Counted from the first letter of the stretch, positions 18,625-47,924 are shown. The stretch: DNA of 64,000 bases from Zeus faber (GCA_960531495.1 OY482848.1:31396177-31460176), one strand, 5' to 3'. The notes: a model not told the origin generated them from the sequence alone. Translations and numbers: made by a program.

Positions 18625-18909
18625 CATACATACAATGTATATATACAGTATATACAGTGTATACTGTATGTATTTCTACATGTGTGTATATACTGTATAT
18701 ATATATATATACAGACACACACACACACACAAACACACAGTATAAATACAGTATATATATTAATGCAGTATATTTTTATATAGTATATACATACATACAG
18801 TATATAGTATATATGCATATATAGTATGTATATATATAGTATGTGTATATATATATAAATATATATTATATATTTATACACTGAATGTATGTGTGTATAT
18901 ATATACACA

Positions 18910-18996
<87 letters not shown>

Positions 18997-19005
18997 TTTT
19001 TTCTT
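18625..19005. repeat. AT/GT compound microsatellite
   Basis: Mixed TATA/TACAG/CACA dinucleotide blocks with a TA run of about 70 bp at 18912-18983. The Tyr/Ile-rich frames are artefacts of the repeat. Confidence 0.9.
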
Positions 19006-19890
19006 CACATATACAGTATGCCTGGCTATAAGCCAGGTTTGACAGCTATGGGTATGAAATATTTATTTATTGTTTAATGTGGCCAGTGTGAAAGAAATAC
19101 AGTAAAATCCACATTGTTCCTGTTTCACAAGTAGTATATTACTTTCACAAATCAGAAACTATGTTAGAAAAGCAATGTAGGTTTCTTATTATAATCTATT
19201 CTAGGTTTGACAGAAGTACGATTCAGTTTGATTCAGACAGTTTCGAATCGGAAGCCAATTTATTTATTTATTGAGCTTTTTCTGTAATAAAGTATTTTCT
19301 GATTATTTTTTGTTATGAGTTATTTGTGGTTTGATTATTAAATGAAGAAAAACATGAAATGGGTATATTCTTGTACATTTCATAAAACACATTAATAGCT
19401 TATAAACAAATCGACAGATTTCTCTACTACAAAAATCTATTGATTGACAAGTCAGCTTGAATCGAGGCTAAAGCCGTTTATTTTAGGATTCGGCTCAATT
19501 TTGGCACATCTCTTTCTCTCTCTCTCTCTCTCTCCCCCCCCGTCATGCCGCTTTCGCGACGCTGACGTTCTGCTCGGTGTGTCCTTCCACATTGATTAAC
19601 ATGGCAGCGTACCTGAAGCGTTGTCGTGCCGCTTTCGTTGACGCTGACGTGTCCCTTCTGGTGTAGAACAGTGATGAATGTCCCCCGTTCGGATGTACCC
19701 ATTTCGTGACTAGATATTAGATAGGGGTCCAGGCTTATTATTATACATTCAAATACTTGGATGGGGTGGGCTTATCTATTCAATCAATAAATGTTTCCAA
19801 TTAACGTCACACCTTATGGTATTCCAATGTACATACATTCATATGTCACCCTTGAGAATCGTTTTGGTGCAAAAGGTTTTTTTTGGAGAA
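19006..19890. other. Upstream flank of actr2, no gene seen
   Basis: Mostly AT-rich unique sequence. A CT-rich simple tract is at 19506-19540, followed by two imperfect repeats of GTC.TGCCGCTTTCG near 19543 and 19624. No coding frame is recognisable. Confidence 0.6.
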
Positions 19891-20011
19891 CCCGGAAGCG
19901 TCGCTCGCCGTGTTCTAGTGCCGGGGTGGTGACTTAACTTCCGCCTTCTCGGGTGAGAAAAAAAGTTGACCAGCCAGGCGGAGGAGAGCTACCGGTTTCA
20001 GGGGCTGAAAA
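19890..20011 (+). promoter_or_regulatory. actr2 proximal promoter and 5' UTR
   Basis: The 120 bp before the actr2 start are locally GC-rich and contain ACCCGGAAGCG (19889-19899), a consensus ETS/GABP-type site, and a second CTTCCGCC in the opposite sense near 19940. No TATA box is visible. The start context is GAAAAATGG, with G at +4. Confidence 0.45.
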
Positions 20012-36483
<16,472 letters not shown>

Positions 36484-38130
36484 AGCAATCTTCCCTCACC
36501 CCCTCTTCCTCTCTCTCTCTCTCTCTCACTCTCTCTCTCTCTTTGTGCAGCCATTTGCCCATTCACGTCCATGTGATGCATCATCCATCGCTCACCTCAC
36601 ACGTACATACACACACACACACACACACACACGTACGTATTCAATAAAGGAAGGACCCATTGATGATAGACATTCCCCCTGTTTTGGAGCCCGCTCATCA
36701 CTATGGTTACGGTATATAGTTTTACAACACCACTGTAACAGACCCGATATCTTGTAGTGTTGCATGACATTGTGTCACTTTATTTTATTATTATTATACA
36801 TATTTCTTTGCATATTCGATTATATTACCGTGGGGAGTAAAGTCGACCATTATTATTATAATTTTTTATTCATAATTACTCCCTTTTCAGGCACTTCTGA
36901 GTGGTGGCATAGGGTGAAGACTGGATTTGACCCTAATACAGCGGTTCCTTAGTAATAAGTGATGGAAATCAAATATTTTTTTGTTTTGTTTGCAAAATAG
37001 ATGCTACATGCTGGTCTTTCCTTTTAATCACCACTCCCGCTCATCTGTTCCCCTTCGGTATCGTGTGTGTATGTTTCCCTTGTGTGGTAGACAGCAGTTT
37101 GAAAACTCTTTAAACCCCCCCCCCACCCACCCACCTATACTTTCCCCGTGGAAACTCCACATGAAGTCATCGGTGGCAGTTTGCGAAGTTCCTAGTGCTG
37201 CACCGTAAGATTAAAAATAAGACTCCTGTAAAACAGTTCCAGGGGTTCGAAATGTTAAAGATTTCCGGGAAGAGAAAGAAAGAAGGAAAAAAAACAGTGT
37301 ATATAATGGGTCGGCTTGAGCCTATATTATTTTTTATTTTTGGTTTTGTTTGTCGTTTTTGTGACGACCGCAACAAAGCTCCTGATCGAGATTAAACAAC
37401 AAAAAAATCAGAGTCAAAATGGAGTATGGCCTGCCGTTGCACTCTGCCACTCTTTTAATTTCAGTGAGGTTTGATAAACAAAAAATTTTTCTTCCGTAAT
37501 CACTAATTTTGATTGATTCCCCCCCTGATGTGACCATGGTGAAGCCTTTTTTTTCTGAGGGATTTATTTTATTATTATTTTTTAGTTCTCTGTAACATTT
37601 GGTCTTACTGTACGTCCGTCTGTATCGCATCACATCCTGTGCTTATTGAGTGAAACTGTTTTAGAACGGAAAGCAGTAAACCCACTCCCTCCCTTCTCCG
37701 GACCTGAAAATAGATTGGGCTCAGTTCAGGATGGGCAAAAAAAAAAAAGAAGTTACATCTATCCGAACAAGTCTTTCTCCTAATGAAGGGTAAATTTGCG
37801 GCGGTGGGCGGGGGTCTCTGAAACAATATTTGTAATAATATAAATTTGGGGGTCAATGAAGGAGACGGAGACTACGTAAAAGCTGGTATTTGCGGTTTCT
37901 GTTTTGGTTCTCGTGTGTATATCGGAGGAGCTCACACACGCTATTTATCTGTACGACCATCCCACCCCGACACAGTCGTTCAGTGCCAAGTACACTTATT
38001 CTAGTGGAATCGCATTTTCGTTTGTCCTTTTTAACGTTGTTTATTTTTTCTTGTTATTTTTTTTTCATAGCATAACTGCCTACCGCTGATTTAAATAAAG
38101 AAAAGTGATTTATAAATATCCACTGTTGCT
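36484..38130 (+). other. actr2 3' UTR with poly(A) signals
   Basis: After the TAA stop there is a CT-rich tract (36511-36543) and a CA run, then a first AATAAA at 36643-36648 and a second at 38094-38099. No competing gene lies between, so a long 3' UTR ending near 38120 is plausible, as mammalian ACTR2 also has a long 3' UTR. Which signal is used cannot be told from sequence. Confidence 0.5.
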
Positions 38131-39448
38131 ACAGCGCTCTCTCTCGTGTGTGTGTGTGTGTGTGTGCGTGTGCGTGTGCGTGTGCGTGCGCGTGCGTGCG
38201 CGCGCGCTCTTCAAAATCATATCACCTCACCAGTATGAACCCCAGCTTCTGTCTCCTGCCAGAAACTCACCTCACTGTATCTGAGCACCTCAAACTGAAA
38301 GCTAAATGGGTTAAAGATGTTTTCTGCATCATATAATTCAAAACAAAAATAGGTGTTTCTGTATTGATCAATAAAAGCATCCCATATCAGAATAAAACCA
38401 CTATGTCAGATACAGAAGGGTAATACATAAACAGAATTTTAAGAAACATGAAATTAACCATAGCTAATATTTATGACCCCACTGAGGACGGCCCAAATTT
38501 CTTTCACAGTGTATTTTCTCTTCGAATTCTCTGACTCAGTTATTATACTGGGAGGGGACTTCAACACAGTACTCGATCCAAGTTTAGATCGTTCACAAAC
38601 CAGAAATAATTACTAATTAAGTCTGGCGTTCGTCTGACATTATAAAACAATATATGATAAACCCCTAAACCCCTCCCGGTGGGCAGAGACTCCCACACCA
38701 CCCTATTGCAATCTCCAATTATGGGCCAATTAGTTTCAGCCTCATTGATGAAACCAACCCGAAAACTCCTGGCAGACTTATTTCCTTTCCGGAGCATGGA
38801 CATCCTTCATTGAACTGAATGACTCCAGAAACCACCCTTACTCTGGTAAATGGCAGAGACAGTTATGAGCTAATATTATTTCATTCCCCACCCACAAGAA
38901 AAAGAAAGGACAAGAATGCCAAAATAAACTAGAACAAAGAATAAAAGACTGCACTTGCACTTCCAACAAGCCCACTCACCCACTAACCAAATCTGAAATG
39001 AGATCCAGAGAATTAAATCTTAACTTGATAATATCATCCATCAAAAGACACAATTCCCCATGCAATTAACAAGAGTGAATTATTTAGAATTCAATGACAA
39101 ATCAGGTAAATTTCTTGCCAATCAATTGAAACACGATCGAGAAAAAACACTTATTACAGCCATCAAAGATCCAAAGGGTAGGATAACACACCCCGCAAGG
39201 CATCAATAAAATATTTAGAAATGTTTATAACAAGCACAGTCTGTACAGTATGTACAATCGGATGAAATATATGAAACATTAACTCATTGCTAGGTTATAT
39301 GGACCTCCCTAAACTATCTACAGAGGAGGCTATTACATTAGCTCAACCCCTAACTGTAGAAGAACACAGGAAAGCTCTCCTTTCTATGCCCAACCCTTAA
39401 CCATCAAATCGCCTGAATCAGATCGCTACCCAGTGAAATTCTATTAAC

Positions 39449-40853
39449 CAGTGGTTCTTAACCTTTTTGGAGGTACTGAACCCTGCAAGCTTCATCAGTG
39501 CATTCACTGAACCCTTCGTAATTGGAAAAATAAAACATGATTTCTTCAAAACATAGGTATATATTTTATAAGTACACAAAAAGAACCATGCATCAGTTGC
39601 ACACAAAATCGCTGTGTTCAAAGAACAAAACCAACAAAACATGAATTTCACACAAAAACACAACTCAATGAATATCTACTACAAATCAATGTGACTTTTG
39701 CTGTTGCCTTTCAGATACAAGTTCAGAAATGCGCGGCTTCACCTTGACAAGTGCTACTCTCATATCATTTTCGCAACAAAGTCAGTTCCTTTTCTTAGTT
39801 TTCATGTCTACCATCCTCGAAAAGGATTGCTCGCAAAGATACGTTGTAACAAGCAGTGTGAGTATCTCAAGGGCTTTCTTAGCAATAGGGTTATGGTACG
39901 ATTTGGTGACACCAAAACGTTGAGCGTTGTTGTTCTGAAGAGTTGCTGTTGAAGCTGGCTCTTCTGAAGTTCAATGATTTCGTCGAGGTATTCATCGTTG
40001 ACATCTGCTGTCGCAACACTAAACATTAACGGCTGTCTCTCTGGTGGGGAAGTATCCGTCGAGAGACTTTGCGAGCTCATCAAGGTGCATGGCAATTGCT
40101 TGCTTCAGCTCCCCAGGTACAGAAATGTCTCCAATTCCAGACACGTCTTCGATCTTACATACACAGTCGTCCAGCAGGGGAAAGTTTGCGTAGTTATCAT
40201 TCTCTGTTCCTCGTTTCCATAAAGGTAGCCTTTTTTTAAATACCTTCAGATTTTCTTCCGCTTCGATGATGTTGACTCCACTGCCCTGCATCTGCAGATG
40301 ATTGAGAGCATTGAAAATATCGGCCATGTTTGCCAAAATGAGAATGAACTCAGAATTTTCGAAGCAATCTGCGTGACAACGTTGGTACTCTCGCAAAAAC
40401 AGGGCTAATTCCACTTGCATGGCAAAAACACGATTCAGCACCTTTACCCAGGATAACCACCGAAAGATTAGAAGAAAATCACAAATTACGTACAATCACA
40501 ACAGCCACAAGTCGACTACTGAGCGCACCAAGTTCCCTGCAGCACAGATATCAAAGCCAAGCAATGTGGCGTGATCAGCTGCAGCCAAAGATGGCCAAGC
40601 AGAGCGTGACGTCATGAATAATACGAGTGGGCTGAATTTATTTTGTGTAGTGTAACACATTTTTACTAAGCAGCTAAATATTTGTAATCTAACACGGTGA
40701 AGAAAAATTGTGTGGTGCCAAATTGTCGGCAGCCAATTTTTTGACGGCCGACAAAAACGGCCTGACATTGCTGTGTGAATCGGGCTATACTGTGTGTGTC
40801 TTGACCCCTTCCGAACCCCTGGGGTTCGATCGAGCCCAGCTTAGGAACCACTG
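39449..40853 (-). mobile_element. hAT transposon A (ZBED-type transposase remnant)
   Basis: Termini CAGTGGTTCTTAACC and the inverted GGAACCACTG are flanked by an imperfect 8-bp duplication, CTATTAAC (39441-39448) and CTATAAAC (40854-40861). Minus-strand remnants: 40495-40019 (RWLSWVKVLNRVFAMQVELA, then NSEFILILANMADIFNALNH and MQGSGVNIIEAEENLKVF) and about 39785-39690 (MRVALVKVKPRISELV). These match from memory the ZBED5/SCAND3-like domesticated-type hAT transposases. The N-terminal BED finger and the dimerisation motif are not intact. Confidence 0.8.
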
Positions 40854-40935
40854 CTATAAACACTTCTGGCCACCCTTTCCCCACTATTCATTAAAATGGT
40901 TACGGAGAATAACTCCACCACTCTCATTTTGGTTT

Positions 40936-41400
40936 TGTTAAAACCCAATAAAGGGTCGCTTTCATCTGCAGTTTTGTCAGTCGGTGATTTTATATAAAGA
41001 GGCAGACAGACGTTGGTCTTAGCTTGTACAAGGGTTGGAACAGAGATGTGCTCAAGAGCAGCTCCCTGAGACAAACAGTTTATTCAGGACACACACAAGT
41101 TTATATGGTCATGGTTCGCATTATGACATAGGAAGGAGTTTGTCACAATGTAAGGGATGATGGGGTGACTGAAACTGGTTTTAGCCGGTTTCAATGGGAT
41201 TTGTCTGTGACGAGTGTACACAGTATGGAGAGTACGTGCGTTAAAAAGTGTACACAACTGTTTGATTATATGATCTTACAATCATACAGTATTATAGCAA
41301 ATATGTGTGTGAGAATTAACACTGTGTGCTGAAATAAAGATATGTGACTGCATATGTGTGTGCATATATGTTTATGTGATTACATAGATTTACATAAACA
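40936..41400 (-). mobile_element. Possible solo LTR
   Basis: A 465-bp segment that starts TGTT and ends AACA. On the minus strand it carries TATATAAAATCACC-like and CCTGAATAAACTGTTTGTCT sequence, resembling a retroviral R region with a poly(A) signal. It interrupts the L1 reading. No target duplication is evident, because the right side abuts the truncated Tc1, so the assignment is tentative. Confidence 0.35.
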
Positions 41401-42895
41401 GACGTTTTACAAATTTGTTATTATCCTTCGAGGAAAAAAGAACCCACAATTTTCTCTGAAATATCTTGAAACTCTTCTTTATTCTTTATTCAATATTTAA
41501 AATAAATCAGACTTTGCTTTTTATTTTTTGATTCAACAGAATATTTTACATAATAAAAGTAATGAAAATGGCATGGGCAAAAAGGATGGGACCCTTAACC
41601 TAATATTTTGTTGCACAACCTTCAGAGGCAATCACTGCAATCAAGCAATTTCTGTAGCTCTCAATGAGAATTCTGCACCTGTCAACAGGTAGTTTGCCCC
41701 ACTCTTCCTGAGCAAACGGCTCTAGCTGTCTCAGGTTTGAAGGGTGCCTTCTCCAGACTGCATGTTTCAGCTCTTTCCATAGATGTTCGATAGGATTCAG
41801 ATCAGGACTCATAGAAGGCCACTTCAGAATAGTCCAATGTTTTGTTCTTATCCATTCCATTTTACCTGTGTGTTTCGGCTCATTATCCTGTTGGAGGACC
41901 CATGACCTGATACTGAGACAGAGCTTTCTGACAGTGGGCAGTATGTTTTGCTCCAGAAGGCCTTGATAGTTTTGAGATTGCATTGTGCCCTGCACAGATT
42001 CAAGGCACTCCATGCCAGATGCAGCAAGGCAGCCCCAAAACATAACATTACATAACATAACATTTTCCAAGAAGCATTGTGGCTTGTCAATATGCATTTT
42101 AGCGAATTCCAGTGTGGATTTTTATATTTTTCTTTTTATCTTTCAAAAGTGGAGTCCTCCTGGGTCTTCTGTCATAGAGCCCACTGTCATTCAAAAACGA
42201 CAGATGGTGCGATCAGACACTGATGGACCTTGACCTTGGAGTTTAGCTTGTACCTCTTTGGAAGTTGTCCTTGGCTCTTTTTCTACCATTCGCTTTTTTT
42301 TCTACCACTATCCTTCTGTTCAATCTGGAGTCGATTTTCCTATTGCGGCCGCATCCAGGGAGGTTGGCTACAGTCCCACGGACCCCTCACTTCTTAATAG
42401 TATTTGCAACTGTAGTCACAGGAACAACAAGCTGCTTGGAGATGGTCTTATAGCCTTAACCTTTAACATGTTTGTCTATAAATTTCTTTCAGATTTCCTC
42501 AGACACCTCTCTCCTTTGCTTTCTTTGGTCCATGTTCAGTGTGGTGCGCACAATGATACCAAACAGCAGAGTGACTACTTTTCACCATTTAAATAGTCTG
42601 AATGACTGATTATAAGATAGAAGACATGCGTGATACCAATTAAAGAAAACAGTTTGAAATATCACTATAATCCAATTATTTAAGGGGTACCAACAAATCT
42701 GGTCAGGGTATTTGAGAATATAATTGATCTTTTTAGCAATAATTTATCTCATTTCATTAATTTGCTTTACTCTGACATATCAAAGGCATGCAGGTATACA
42801 TGAGAAAATTGCTTTTAATTTCATCACTTTTCAGGAGGAATGAAGCATTGTTTCAATGAGCTGTAAGGGCACCAACAAATTTGTCCATCTGTATA
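41401..42895 (-). mobile_element. Tc1-like transposon, left end truncated
   Basis: The right terminus is TTTGTCCATCTGTATA (to 42895); its inverted partner at the left is lost or diverged at about 41400. The longest transposase frame (42097-41600, minus) reads SWVLQQDNEPKHTGKMEWIR and SMSPDLNPIEHLWKELKHAV, the second Asp and the Glu of the DD34E triad. The upstream DNA-binding half (about 42540-42110) is broken by frameshifts, though YSPTDPSLLNSICNC-like homologous sequence is traceable. The element is inactive. It interrupts L1 RT. Confidence 0.85.
41600..42097 (-). pseudogene. Tc1 transposase, C-terminal part
   Basis: A 165-codon open frame covering the catalytic domain from just before the first catalytic region (CFLENVMLCNVMFWGCLAAS) to the end (IAVIASEGCATKY). 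DNEPKH (the D of Tc1 DNxPKH) and NPIEHLW (the E) are kept. The first Asp lies near the broken N-terminal portion and the paired helix-turn-helix is absent, so a working protein is unlikely. Confidence 0.75.
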
Positions 42896-44970
42896 GTTCC
42901 ATCCGGTTTTCGACCTGTAAGCCCAATTAATTGTCATTTAAAGATCGTAAAAGTAAATCACTAACCAACGGAATTGAAAAAGTAATTCTATTTATAACTC
43001 GCCCAGACCAAACGGGCTTTATTGAGGGCAGACACTCGTCCAGTAATATGCAGCGTTGATCTGAGTCTGATCAGCATATCTCAAAGGAACGACTTAAATA
43101 CTGTTATTGCTTCTTTAAATGCTAAAAAAGCATTTGACGGAGTCATTTGGACATGTCTTTTTTCCACCCTCAACAAATTTGGCTTTGGAGAGTCACTCAT
43201 TCAATGGATCAAAATTCTGGACAGCTCACCATCTGCTTCTGTCACCACCAATGGTTACACTTCACAGCGTTTCACTCTACAATGTGGCACAAGACAAGGA
43301 CGTCCACTCTCCCCTTTAATATTCACCATCTTTATTCAACCCCTTGCAGCGGCCATCTGTCAAAACAGTAATATCATTGGCATACAAACAGGAAACTCTG
43401 TTCACAAAATCAGTTTATATGCAAACGATATTTTGTTATATTTTGCGGAACCCAATATCATCCCTACCAGAAGTGTTCAATCTTATATCTACATTTTCAG
43501 CCATCTCAGACTATTCGATGAACTGGACTAAAACCATGGTCTTACCACTCAGTCGGGAAGACTGGAATGGTGTAACTCAAAAACTCCCCATAACCATCAC
43601 AACAGGCAACAATAGATACCTTGGTATTGATATCTCCACAAATCTGTCAGATTTGTTTACCCTTAACTTTAATCCATTGCTCGAATCCATTGAAGAAGAC
43701 CTCACTTGATGAAACAACCTACCTATCTTACTAATTCGTAGGATGGCAGCAGTGAAAATGAATATACTACCAAAAATAAACGATATATTACAATGACCCC
43801 AGTCCAACCAACAGTAAATTGGTTTAATACTCTAGTCTCAATAATCATTAAATCATATTGGAAACACAATAAACTGAGAATTAAACTAGCAACACTACAG
43901 AAAAACAAAGACTGTGGAGGCCTAGCTTCCCAAACTTCAGATACCACTATTTAGCGAACCATCTTCAGTTTATAATTAAATGGTGACAACCAGAGCAGCA
44001 ATTAGGCCATGGATGGTGAAACGTTGCACAAACAGAATGTCAGGATTTATCAATCTCTGATCTCCCATTCCTTACTGAAACTATAAAGAAACATAATTGC
44101 TTTAAAAACCTATTCAATTGCAACGACTCTGTCAGCATGGTAGAAATTCAACAATCCCCCAACAAATTAACTCCAATCTTGCACAACCCGGATTTTGTGG
44201 TTAAAAACAGACCAATAATTTTCAGGTCTTGCAAAAGATAAGGAATTACTCACCTGGAAAACATTTTTGAAGACAATTCCCTTTTTTCTTTCCCAACCCT
44301 AAATGTATGATATCGGTATGGTATGATATCATATCTCGGTTGACCCACCTCTCAAAAACAAGCAACCAATTTTGATCGCCTTAACAATCGCCAAGAAAAT
44401 AATATTAATCAATTGGAAAAGCGAAAATAATCTCACCACATCCAAATGGTTACAGTTATTAATTGAATACGTCTCAATGGAAAGACTATTGGCAATATCC
44501 AAAAACAAAGTTGATTCATTTAATGAAATATGGCTACTTTTATCAATGACATAACTTCATGCCAGGGCTATGGGTTCAATGGGTGCGGTGCTGCTGTGGG
44601 GATGTCGTTGGCACTGGGTACTGTAGCCATAGGGGGTCCTGGGCTAATCCGGGGGTTAGGGGGCCCGGGGGACGTCTGCTCTTATCTCTGGTTTGAGCTG
44701 GCTGGTCTCCGGGTGTGTGGAGGGGGGCTGTGCCCTTGGGGGGTGCCTGCAGCTGGCTTACGTGTGTCGTCTGGTGTGTGGTTGCAGGTTTGGGGCTTGG
44801 GCCGGGGGCAGGGGGTGATTGCAGTGCGCCACTGGGGTCGGCAGCCCTGTGGGTGGTGTGGTGGGACTCATGTGTCCATCTCCGTCCTGTGTGGGGGGGG
44901 AGGGGCTGGTCCTGGGCACCGGGCTGGAACATGTATGTGTGCGCCTCAGCGGTGCAAGGTCACTCTATAC

Positions 44971-46178
44971 CAGGGGTGTCAAACATATGGCCCGCGGGCC
45001 GGATCAGGCCCGCGAACAGGTTTAATCCAGCCCGCGAGATGATTTTGCAAAGCATAAAATTGAGCTGCAATTTTTCAATGAATGAAACTGCTTTTCTAAG
45101 TGTGTCCAGTGGGTGTCACAATAGCAATTCTGTTAAGCAAGCAAACTGTTTATACTGGGGCTGAACAAGTAGGCTACAGACAATCCAGGGCTAGCCTGGA
45201 TTGGCTGTAGCCCAACTTGACAGCCCCCTTGAGAACCACATATCTTTGTGAGCAAGTTTTCTCTGTAATGAGCATCAAAAAAACAAAGCTGTGCTCAAGG
45301 CTCACAAACAAGCACTTGAATAACATCCTGAAATTGGCTACCATTCAGGATGTGACATTACATTACATTACATTTAGCAGACGCTTTTATCCAAAGCGAC
45401 TTACAATTGTTCAAACACCGACGGACGCAGCCATCAGGAGCAATTAGGGGTTAAGTGTCTTGCTCAAGGACACTACAGCATGCTAGCAGGAGGAGCCTGG
45501 GATCGAACCAGCAACCTTTGGATCACTAGAGCACCAGCTCTACCTCCTGAGCTACCATCCCCATGACGCCTGATATAGATGCACTTGTGAAAGCTAAAAG
45601 ATGCCAGGGTAACCCCGCTTAAAATGCTGCATGAGATACTGCACCCTGATATAGTTCTATGAAAATGATTGTCTTCTGTGGAAATTTAAAGAAAATGAAC
45701 AGTGTGTGATATACTGTAATATTGTCAGTCACTTCAGTTCATAAGTTTGGTTTGTTGAAATTGTTCATGCATTGCACAGCTTTTATCTTTCTATCAAGAA
45801 ATAGTGTAGCCTACAAGGCAGGGATTAAATCAACCCTCTTGAATAGTTTCTACCTCGGTTTGTATGGTTTGTTGAGTTAGCACAGGATTAATATGTGGAA
45901 ATGACAAATGAGGTATTTGATACAAAAGAGAGTTGTTTTATTTATTTATTATTTATTTTGTATTTTTTTTCAATCCCAGATAGGCTATGACTTAAAGTTT
46001 AATGGCTTTCTAGATACACTGAGACGAAGTCTAAGTTCTTTTTGGAGTAAAACAAAGAAAACAATCTGAAGTTATCGTTATTTTTAAGTTTTTATGCCAT
46101 GATTTTACTGGTCGGGCCCGCTTGAGAACAGATTTTCCTCCATGTGGCCCCTGAGCTAAAATGAGTTTGACACCCCTG
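44971..46178 (+). mobile_element. hAT transposon B (Charlie-like) with perfect 8-bp duplication
   Basis: The left end CAGGGGTGTCAAACATATGG and right end ATGAGTTTGACACCCCTG are inverted. The exact 8-bp duplication CTCTATAC lies at 44963-44970 and 46179-46186. A plus-strand remnant (45217-45350) reads TYLCEQVFSVMSIKKTKLCS and then RLTNKHLNNILKLATIQDV, the C-terminal hAT dimerisation motif. The 1.2-kb element is internally deleted and carries a SINE at 45354-45566, which cuts the transposase frame. Confidence 0.9.
45354..45566 (-). mobile_element. tRNA-derived SINE nested in hAT B
   Basis: Reverse orientation of the element at 28364-28568: ATTACATTACATTACATTTA tail, GCAGACGCTTTTATCCAAAG, then the body, box B complement GGGATCGAACC, and the head GAGCTACCATCCC. 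It interrupts the hAT reading frame between IQDV and the continuing PDIDALVKAKRCQG, so the SINE arrived after the hAT. Confidence 0.85.
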
Positions 46179-47089
46179 CTCTATACTCTCTGGGACTGGT
46201 TTGTGCACCTCAGGGTCATGAGTGGGTGTTGCTCTGCAGGATCCTGGTTTCTCTGTGGGTTGGGGGGGTCTTCTGTAGCTGTGGTGCATTGTGCGCGGAG
46301 CTTTCTTGAGGTCGTGGGGTGTCTATACCACTGTGAGACTTGTGGGTGGCTGCAAGGCCTTTACTGCTGCTTGGAGGCACTATGATATACAGTAGTTCTG
46401 ACCCAATACACCAGAACTAATTGGGACAAGTCCTGTGCATCCACCGGTGGACACATCACACGCACACACACGCACACACACACACACACCCACACACACA
46501 CATACACACACACACACACACAGGTGGACTTATCGCAGGCCCACACACACTACCAGCATTTGGCTTGAACACACCCCAAAAACCCTCCTGATTACATCCT
46601 TCTCCCTTTCTCTCCTTTACTGCCATTGCTATCACAAGAGGCCACGTGTTGCTGTTCCAATTTTAGTCTACTTAATTGATAATGTGTTGTCTGTTTCTAT
46701 GTTTATGTTTTGTCAAGTACATATTGGTGTTTGTCCCTATGTTTATCTGTCTCAGCTGTGATGATTAGTTCTTTATAGAACAAAACCTGGTAAGATCATT
46801 CTCAAAAGAGGGGGATTGGTGGTGGTCTTGTATAACAAAAAAGCTGTGCCCTTGTTATTCCACAGGTCATCCACAGGACAGAGTTATTGCAAGCAGTTCT
46901 TCATGATTAATAAACAGTGGTATTGCAGGTTGAGAATTTGAAGTGCACTTGCAGATTAACTCTGTCTCGGATTAAATTGCATACACATACCCTGTGTTGT
47001 ATGCCAAGCCTGCTGACAGCACAGGTACAAAAGCAAACAGAAAAATCAACAACAAAAAAACGATGGGTAGAAGGTTAAAGGGGCACGAC

Positions 47090-47813
47090 TACATTTACAT
47101 GTCATTTAGCACACCATTTTGTCCAAAGCGACTTACAATAAATTGAAACTGGTGGTTGTCAAACTGTACAGCTAAAGTCACAGCTAAACCTTCTCTAGGA
47201 ACAAACGGCACCTGCAGAATTAATTTGTTTTAAGTAAAAGGGTAAAGAGTCCGTCCAAGTATGGTCCACATGTAGTCTGAAGAGATGGGTCCTCAGTCTG
47301 TGGTGAAAGGCGGAGGAGCAAGGCGGCCGGAAAGGGTTGAGGAGTGGAGCGAACAAGTCTTAGTCTAGAACCTGACCAGTGATGGGAGATCTGAAATGCA
47401 GGAGAGCTGGTTGTCCAGAATTATACCAAGGCTCTTGGTAGTTTGAGAGTTATGTGGTGTTCCCGATGGTGTTGGAGAAGTCTGTTTGTGGGCAGTCTTT
47501 CCCAAGGAGAAAGTGGAACTCTGTCTTATCAAGATGGAGCTTCAGGTGGCACCCAGACTGTCAGAGTCTGTCAATACATCCAGTTCCGGCATTAGTTCAC
47601 TACTCATATACCAGATCCCTGCATTGTCTCTAGCTCCCTCTGTCTGTCACCCTGGTTCTGCCTTCCTGCCACTGCACAGTTGGCACCCATTCTGCAATGG
47701 CCTTGTGATTTTTCTGTACCTTTGCCTGATCAGACTGCCTACTTGTTTTTTGACCACCACATTATGCTTTTGCTCATTGTCAACACATTTTTTGAAACCC
47801 ACTCTGTCTCCTG

Positions 47814-47815
<2 letters not shown>
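47090..47815. other. Retroposon tail remnant and unassigned sequence
   Basis: CATTTACATGTCATTTAGCA with TCCAAAGCGACTTACAAT (47093-47140) is the reverse of the SINE/LINE tail seen at 45354. The rest (47150-47815) is unassigned; 47625-47670 shares CTAGCTCCCTCTGTCTGTC with 50816-50833. Confidence 0.5.

Positions 47816-47879
<64 letters not shown>
47816..47879. repeat. (GT)n microsatellite, 64 bp
   Basis: Pure GT run. Confidence 0.95.
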
Positions 47880-47882
<3 letters not shown>

Positions 47883-47924
47883 AACGTGCATTAATTGGGT
47901 GTGTTTGTGTGTGTCCATGTGTTG

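Larger units (their letters stand above)
38225..47040 (+). mobile_element. Decayed fish L1 retrotransposon, split by nested insertions
   Basis: L1 parts in order on the plus strand: 38225-39440, endonuclease end and linker (ILGGDFNTVLDPSLDRS at about 38545-38600, many stops); 40862-40935 (HFWPPFPHYSLKWLRRIT); 42900-44560, RT with RPDQTGFIEGRHSS, ASLNAKKAFDGVIWT (motif A), GTRQGRPLSPLIFTIF (motif B) and SLYANDILL, where the catalytic YADD has become YAND; end near LTIAKKIILINWKSEN (44380-44430). Then a G-rich 3' UTR (44560-44960, 46187-46440), a CA array and an A-rich tail to about 47040. Frameshifts and stops make it inactive. Insertions: hAT 39449-40853, LTR-like 40936-41400, Tc1 41401-42895, hAT 44971-46178. 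Confidence 0.8.

Noticed and set aside
44530..45164. Gly/Cys/Trp-rich ORFs at 44.5-45.2 kb
   Set aside because: The G-rich tract is the 3' UTR of the fish L1, partly joined to the hAT terminus; composition is driven by the repeat.
45470..45566. tRNA gene on the minus strand
   Set aside because: Same SINE family as at 28.4 kb, nested in a hAT transposon.
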